This document shows, piece after piece, positions 59,888-64,000 of a stretch of 64,000 bases of DNA (position 1 is its first letter; each line of letters starts with the position of its first letter). The DNA lies in contig NZ_JAFMZM010000004.1 of assembly GCF_024436375.1 (NCBI RefSeq), positions 124,001 to 188,000 on the forward strand, given 5' to 3'. Under the pieces are notes generated by a model. That model worked only from the letters and a program-made list of their open reading frames with translations, did no database searches and was not told where the DNA came from. Origin of the DNA: Nocardioides astragali. Lineage in GTDB: Bacteria > Actinomycetota > Actinomycetes > Propionibacteriales > Nocardioidaceae. Position numbers and translations under genes: made by a program.

Positions 59888-62800
59888 GTGGACACCGTCC
59901 TCATCACGCGTCTGCGTCTGCTCGTGGCACTCATCGTCGCGGTCGGACTGACCGTACCTCTGGCGCTCGCGCCAGCATCCGCACACGAAGGGCACGGGGA
60001 GACTGACCCCTTCGACGCGCTGGTCTTCAGCAAGACCGCAGGCTTCCGGCACGGGTCGATCCCGGTCGCGGTCGCCGCCATCGAGCAGCTCGGTGCGGAC
60101 CACGGCTTCACCGTGACCGCCACCGAGGACGCGGCGGCGTTCACGGACGCCAACCTCGCGCAGTACGAAGTGGTGATCTGGGTCTCGACCACCGGCGACG
60201 TGCTCAACGACTCGCAGCAGGGTGCGTTCGAGCGCTACATCCAGGGCGGCGGCGGCTATGCCGGCATCCACTCGGCCTCCGACACCGAGTACAGCTGGCC
60301 GTGGTACGGCGACCTGGTCGGCGCCTACTTCAAGGACCACCCCGCCAACCAGACCGCGGCCGTCAAGGTCGAGGACCCGGCACACCCGTCGACGGCGGGC
60401 ATGGCGCCCACCTGGAACAGGTTCGACGAGTGGTACAACTACCAGTCCAACCCGCGTGGCGACGTGCACGTGGTGGCCTCGCTCGACGAGTCGAGCTACG
60501 CCCCCGGCGGGGGCGCCATGGGCCACGAGCACCCGATCAGCTGGTGCCAGGACTACGACGGCGGCCGTTCCTGGTACACCGGCATGGGCCACACCGACGA
60601 GAGCTACGCCGAGCCACAGTTCCTCACTCACATCCTCGGGGGCATCCGCACCGCGGCCGGCGTCCAAGCGGGCGACTGCGCGGCCTCGCTCGACAACTCC
60701 TTCGAGAAGATCACCCTCGACGACAACACCGCCAACCCGATGGAGCTCGACATCGCCGACGACGGTCGGGTCTTCTACATCGACCGGGGAGGTGACGTCC
60801 GCGTCATCTCCACCTCGGGGACCGTCTCGACCGCGGGTCACCTCAACGTGACCACCGTCCAGGAGTTCGGCCTGCTCGGCCTGGCTCTCGACCCGGACTT
60901 CGCGACCAACCGCCACCTCTTCGTCTACTGGTCCCCGGCCAACGAGCCCACCCAGGACCGCGTCTCGCGCTTCACGCTCACCGCGGGCGGCACGCTCGAC
61001 ATGGCCAGCGAGAAGGTCGTGATGGAGCTCGACGTCCAGCGTGCGGAGTGCTGCCACGCGGGCGGTGCGCTCGAGTTCGACAACGACGGCAACCTCTACA
61101 TCGCGACCGGAGACAACACCAACCCGTTCGCCTCCGACGGCTACGCGCCGATCGACGAGCGCGCCGGTCGCGCCAGCTGGGACGCCCAGGGCACCTCGGC
61201 CAACACCAACTCGCTCAGCGGCAAGGTCCTGCGGATCACACCGCAGGCCGACGGCACGTACACGATCCCCGCCGGCAACCTCTTCCCGACCGGGACGGCG
61301 AAGACCCGCCCCGAGATCTACGGCATGGGCTTCCGCAACCCGTTCCGCATCGGGCTCGACGAGCAGACGGGCAACGTCCTGGTCGCCGACTACGGCCCCG
61401 ACGCCGGCTCCGCCAGCGCCACCCGCGGGCCGGGTGGACGCGTGGAGTGGAACATCCTGTCGCAGCCAGGCAACTACGGCTGGCCGCAGTGCGTGGCGGC
61501 CAACACGCCCTACATGGACTACGACTTCGCCACCGGGCAGTCGTCGGGCGCGTTCAGCTGCGCCAACCCGGTCAACAACTCGCCCAACAACACCGGCCTC
61601 ACCAACCTCCCGCCGGCGATCCCGGCGACCATGTGGCAGGGCAACGACGGCACCGCCAACCCCGAGATCGGGCAGAGCGGCGCCCCGATGACCTCCGGCA
61701 CCTACGCGTACGACGCCGAGCTGGAGTCCGACCGCAAGTGGCCGGCGTACTTCGACGGCAAGGCGGTGTGGGCCGACTGGAACAACAGCCGGATGTTCAC
61801 CGTGCTGATGAACGCCGACCACACCGATGATGTCGACGTCAGCCGGTTCCTCCAGACCATGCCGATGACGCGTCCGCACGCGCTGCAGTTCGGCCCGGAC
61901 GGTGCGCTCTACATGATCGAGTGGGGCAGCGGGTTCGGCGGCAACAACGCCGACTCCGGCATCTACCGGATCGACTACGTGCAGGGCAATCGCGCTCCGA
62001 TCGCAGAGGCCTCGGCCGACAAGACGTCGGGCCCGACACCGCTGACGGTCCAGTTCAGCAGCGAGGGGTCTCGCGACCCCGACGGGTCGCCCCTCACGTA
62101 CTCGTGGGACTTCGACGGGAACGGCACCGCCGACTCCATCGAGGCGGACCCGAGCCACACCTTCACCGACGCCGGTGAGTTCGAGGTGCAGCTCACGGTC
62201 ACCGACGAGGCGGGCCGCACGGGTGTCTCCAACCTCACCATCGTCGCGGGCAACACCGCGCCGGAGATCGAGGTCGTGCTGCCGCGCAACGGCGGGTTCT
62301 TCGACTTCGGCGACTCGGTGAAGTACGAGGTCACCGGGTCCGACGCCGAGGACGGCAGCATCGACTGCGAGCGGGTCGTCGTGCAGCCTGCGCTCGGCCA
62401 CGACCAGCACAGCCACCCCTACGGCCAGTACAGCGGCTGCACGGGCGTCATCGCGATCCCCGGCGACGAGGGTCACGTGGGCGCCAACATCTTCGGCACC
62501 GTCGCCGTGCGCTACACCGACGAGGGCGCCGCGGGCACCGTCCCGGTCACCACGGAGACGGTGGTGATCCTGCACCCGAAGCGCCGCGAGGCGGAGTACT
62601 TCGAGCAGACGGGTCGCCTCGAGGACTCGACATCGGGCGGCAGCCCGGGAGTCCAGGTCGAGGACACTGGTGACGCGCAGGGCGGCAGCAAGAACGTGGG
62701 ATTCATCGAGGCAGGCGACTGGTTCGGCTGGGACGTCATGAACCTCACGGGGATCGACACGATCTCGATGCGGGCAGCTTCCCCCCTGGGAGGCGGGGCG

Positions 62801-64000
62801 CTGTACGAGGTGCGTACCGGTGACCCGGACACGGGGGAGACGGTGGCGACCATCCAGGTGGCCAACACCGGTGACTGGCAGACCTACCAGAACTTCTCGG
62901 CCGAGGTCACCGGCGACACCACCGAGGTGAGCGGTCCGCTCTACTTCGTCGAGATCAGCGGCGGCAGCAACATCAACTGGATCGACTTCGGCGGCCGCGG
63001 CGCGACCGACAACCAGCGGCCGAGCATCTCGGTCGAAGCCACGCCGGTCAGTGGTACGGCACCACTGGAGGTCGACCTCTCAGCCACCGTGGCAGACCCG
63101 GAGGGTGACACCCCGCTCACCGTCGACTGGACCTTCGGCGACGGGGAGTCCGGCCAGGGGGCCGACGTCTCGCACACCTACACCGAGCCGGGCACCTACA
63201 CCGCCCAGGCCACGGTGACGGACTCGCGGGGCGCGGTCAACCACGACAACGTGGAGATCACGGTCTCTGGTGGCGGCCTCGGCTCGTGCTTCTCGGGCCG
63301 GTCCGACGACTTCACCGGCACCACGCTCGACCACGAGCGGTGGGACAGCATCGTGCGGGAGAACCAGGACTACTCGGTGTCCGACGGCCAGCTGCACCTG
63401 CCGCTGACCGCCACCGACATCCACGGTGGTGGCACGGCGACCAAGACGCCGAACATCATCCTGCAGCACCTGCCCGGAGGGGCCTTCGAGGTCACCACCA
63501 AGATGACTCTCGAAGCACGCCGCCAGTACCAACAGGCGGGCCTGATCCTCTACGGCGACGACAACAACTACCTGAAGATGGTCATGCAGGGTCGTACGTC
63601 GACCCCTGATGCGGCCGGACGGGTGTTCCAGTTCCTCGGCGAGATCGGTGGCAACCCGACCGAGACCAACACACCCGCACTGGGCGCGGCGTTCCCCGAC
63701 ACCTTCTGGGTGCGCATGTCGAGCAACAACGGCCTCGACGTCAGCGCGTCGTACAGCACCGACGGCATCACGTTCACGCCGATGCCGGGAGCCACCCGGT
63801 CCCTGGCCGGCGTGAACGAGCCGCGAGTCGGCCTGTTCGGTGCGGTCAACCAGGAGGCCGCGCTGCCGATCACCGCCCACTTCGACAACTTCCGGATCAC
63901 GCCCGACGACAGCGTCGCCGCGCCCGACCCGGACGACGAGTTCGGCGGTGACTCCCTCGACGCCTGTCGCTGGAACGCCATCGTGCGTCCCGACGCGGCA
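59888..64000 (+). CDS. Giant secreted ThuA / sugar-dehydrogenase / PKD / CBM protein (3' end beyond window)
   Basis: An open frame of at least 1371 codons, with no stop before the window ends. The signal peptide is about residues 1-38 (LLVALIVAVGLTVPLALAP). Domains: ThuA-like (about 38-255, FDALVFSKTAGFRHGSIPV), sorbosone-dehydrogenase propeller (270-695, YGMGFRNPFRIG), PKD (700-790), Ig-like (790-895), CBM6-like (900-1035, REAEYFEQTGRL), second PKD (1040-1130), and a DUF1349-like module (1138-1345) whose opening repeats at 1351. The GTG at 59888 sits 6 nt after AAGGAG. It probably acts outside the cell on glycans linked to the upstream sugar operon. Confidence 0.85.
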   Translation, partial: MDTVLITRLRLLVALIVAVGLTVPLALAPASAHEGHGETDPFDALVFSKTAGFRHGSIPVAVAAIEQLGADHGFTVTATEDAAAFTDANLAQYEVVIWVSTTGDVLNDSQQGAFERYIQGGGGYAGIHSASDTEYSWPWYGDLVGAYFKDHPANQTAAVKVEDPAHPSTAGMAPTWNRFDEWYNYQSNPRGDVHVVASLDESSYAPGGGAMGHEHPISWCQDYDGGRSWYTGMGHTDESYAEPQFLTHILGGIRTAAGVQAGDCAASLDNSFEKITLDDNTANPMELDIADDGRVFYIDRGGDVRVISTSGTVSTAGHLNVTTVQEFGLLGLALDPDFATNRHLFVYWSPANEPTQDRVSRFTLTAGGTLDMASEKVVMELDVQRAECCHAGGALEFDNDGNLYIATGDNTNPFASDGYAPIDERAGRASWDAQGTSANTNSLSGKVLRITPQADGTYTIPAGNLFPTGTAKTRPEIYGMGFRNPFRIGLDEQTGNVLVADYGPDAGSASATRGPGGRVEWNILSQPGNYGWPQCVAANTPYMDYDFATGQSSGAFSCANPVNNSPNNTGLTNLPPAIPATMWQGNDGTANPEIGQSGAPMTSGTYAYDAELESDRKWPAYFDGKAVWADWNNSRMFTVLMNADHTDDVDVSRFLQTMPMTRPHALQFGPDGALYMIEWGSGFGGNNADSGIYRIDYVQGNRAPIAEASADKTSGPTPLTVQFSSEGSRDPDGSPLTYSWDFDGNGTADSIEADPSHTFTDAGEFEVQLTVTDEAGRTGVSNLTIVAGNTAPEIEVVLPRNGGFFDFGDSVKYEVTGSDAEDGSIDCERVVVQPALGHDQHSHPYGQYSGCTGVIAIPGDEGHVGANIFGTVAVRYTDEGAAGTVPVTTETVVILHPKRREAEYFEQTGRLEDSTSGGSPGVQVEDTGDAQGGSKNVGFIEAGDWFGWDVMNLTGIDTISMRAASPLGGGALYEVRTGDPDTGETVATIQVANTGDWQTYQNFSAEVTGDTTEVSGPLYFVEISGGSNINWIDFGGRGATDNQRPSISVEATPVSGTAPLEVDLSATVADPEGDTPLTVDWTFGDGESGQGADVSHTYTEPGTYTAQATVTDSRGAVNHDNVEITVSGGGLGSCFSGRSDDFTGTTLDHERWDSIVRENQDYSVSDGQLHLPLTATDIHGGGTATKTPNIILQHLPGGAFEVTTKMTLEARRQYQQAGLILYGDDNNYLKMVMQGRTSTPDAAGRVFQFLGEIGGNPTETNTPALGAAFPDTFWVRMSSNNGLDVSASYSTDGITFTPMPGATRSLAGVNEPRVGLFGAVNQEAALPITAHFDNFRITPDDSVAAPDPDDEFGGDSLDACRWNAIVRPDAA

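Noticed and set aside
58442..62575. A 1377-codon open frame on the minus strand
   Set aside because: It is antisense to the Gfo dehydrogenase 3' end, xylA and the giant exoprotein, has an Asp/Glu/Gly/Val/Arg-rich composition typical of antisense frames in GC-rich DNA, and shows no domain.

Overview
The window is high-GC DNA from an actinobacterium, most likely a member of the Nocardioidaceae (Nocardioides-like). The evidence is the codon usage, frequent GTG starts, many genes with a TANNNT hexamer about 7 bp before the start codon (leaderless mRNAs), an actinobacterial order of branched-chain amino acid genes, and a MocR/YczE pair. It looks chromosomal. I see no rRNA, CRISPR array, insertion sequence, integrase or phage gene. 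The species assignment is inference.

Layout. 1-6.0 kb: SRPBCC protein, XRE regulator, ilvD, and a tight kynureninase / acetyltransferase / VOC / deaminase operon. 6.0-12.1 kb: DUF6973-like protein, S66 peptidase, a pterin dehydratase-VOC fusion, then ilvB-ilvN-ilvC behind a translational attenuator. 12.1-21.8 kb: NCS1 permease, DsbA/FrnE-like protein, YdeI-like protein, serA, the divergent MocR regulator and YczE membrane protein, a two-gene SipW-type secretion locus and a methyltransferase. 21.8-24.8 kb: a long structured leader, a small ORF, leuB, ilvE and a possible small membrane peptide. 24.9-34.3 kb: membrane Ser/Thr kinase, HATPase-PAS protein, OafA-type acyltransferase, secreted M43 metalloprotease and secreted sugar dehydrogenase with PKD repeat. 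34.3-45.5 kb: mostly single housekeeping or accessory genes, among them cimA behind its own short attenuator and two TetR genes next to perfect palindromes. 45.6-50.6 kb: PLP decarboxylase, FAH-family protein, gltX, CPBP protease, tRNA-Gln and tRNA-Glu. 50.7-64 kb: a sugar-catabolic locus (xylulokinase, ROK repressor, complete ABC importer, Gfo/Idh/MocA dehydrogenase, xylose isomerase-like protein) ending in a giant secreted ThuA/sugar-dehydrogenase/PKD/CBM protein cut by the window edge.

How it fits together. ilvD, ilvBNC, leuB, ilvE and cimA supply most steps of Ile, Val and Leu synthesis, with serA feeding serine. Three of these units (ilvB, leuB, cimA) are preceded by very short ORFs rich in branched-chain codons. 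Two of the three are followed by classical hairpin-plus-T-run attenuators. The third, before leuB, is followed by overlapping hairpins and a hairpin over a Shine-Dalgarno sequence. The last third of the window is a self-contained pentose or pentose-like import and catabolism system with an operator lying across its promoter.

The most interesting candidates are the leuB leader, the cimA leader, and a SipW-type signal peptidase fused to what looks like its own substrate (an internal SipW-type signal sequence plus a LamG domain).
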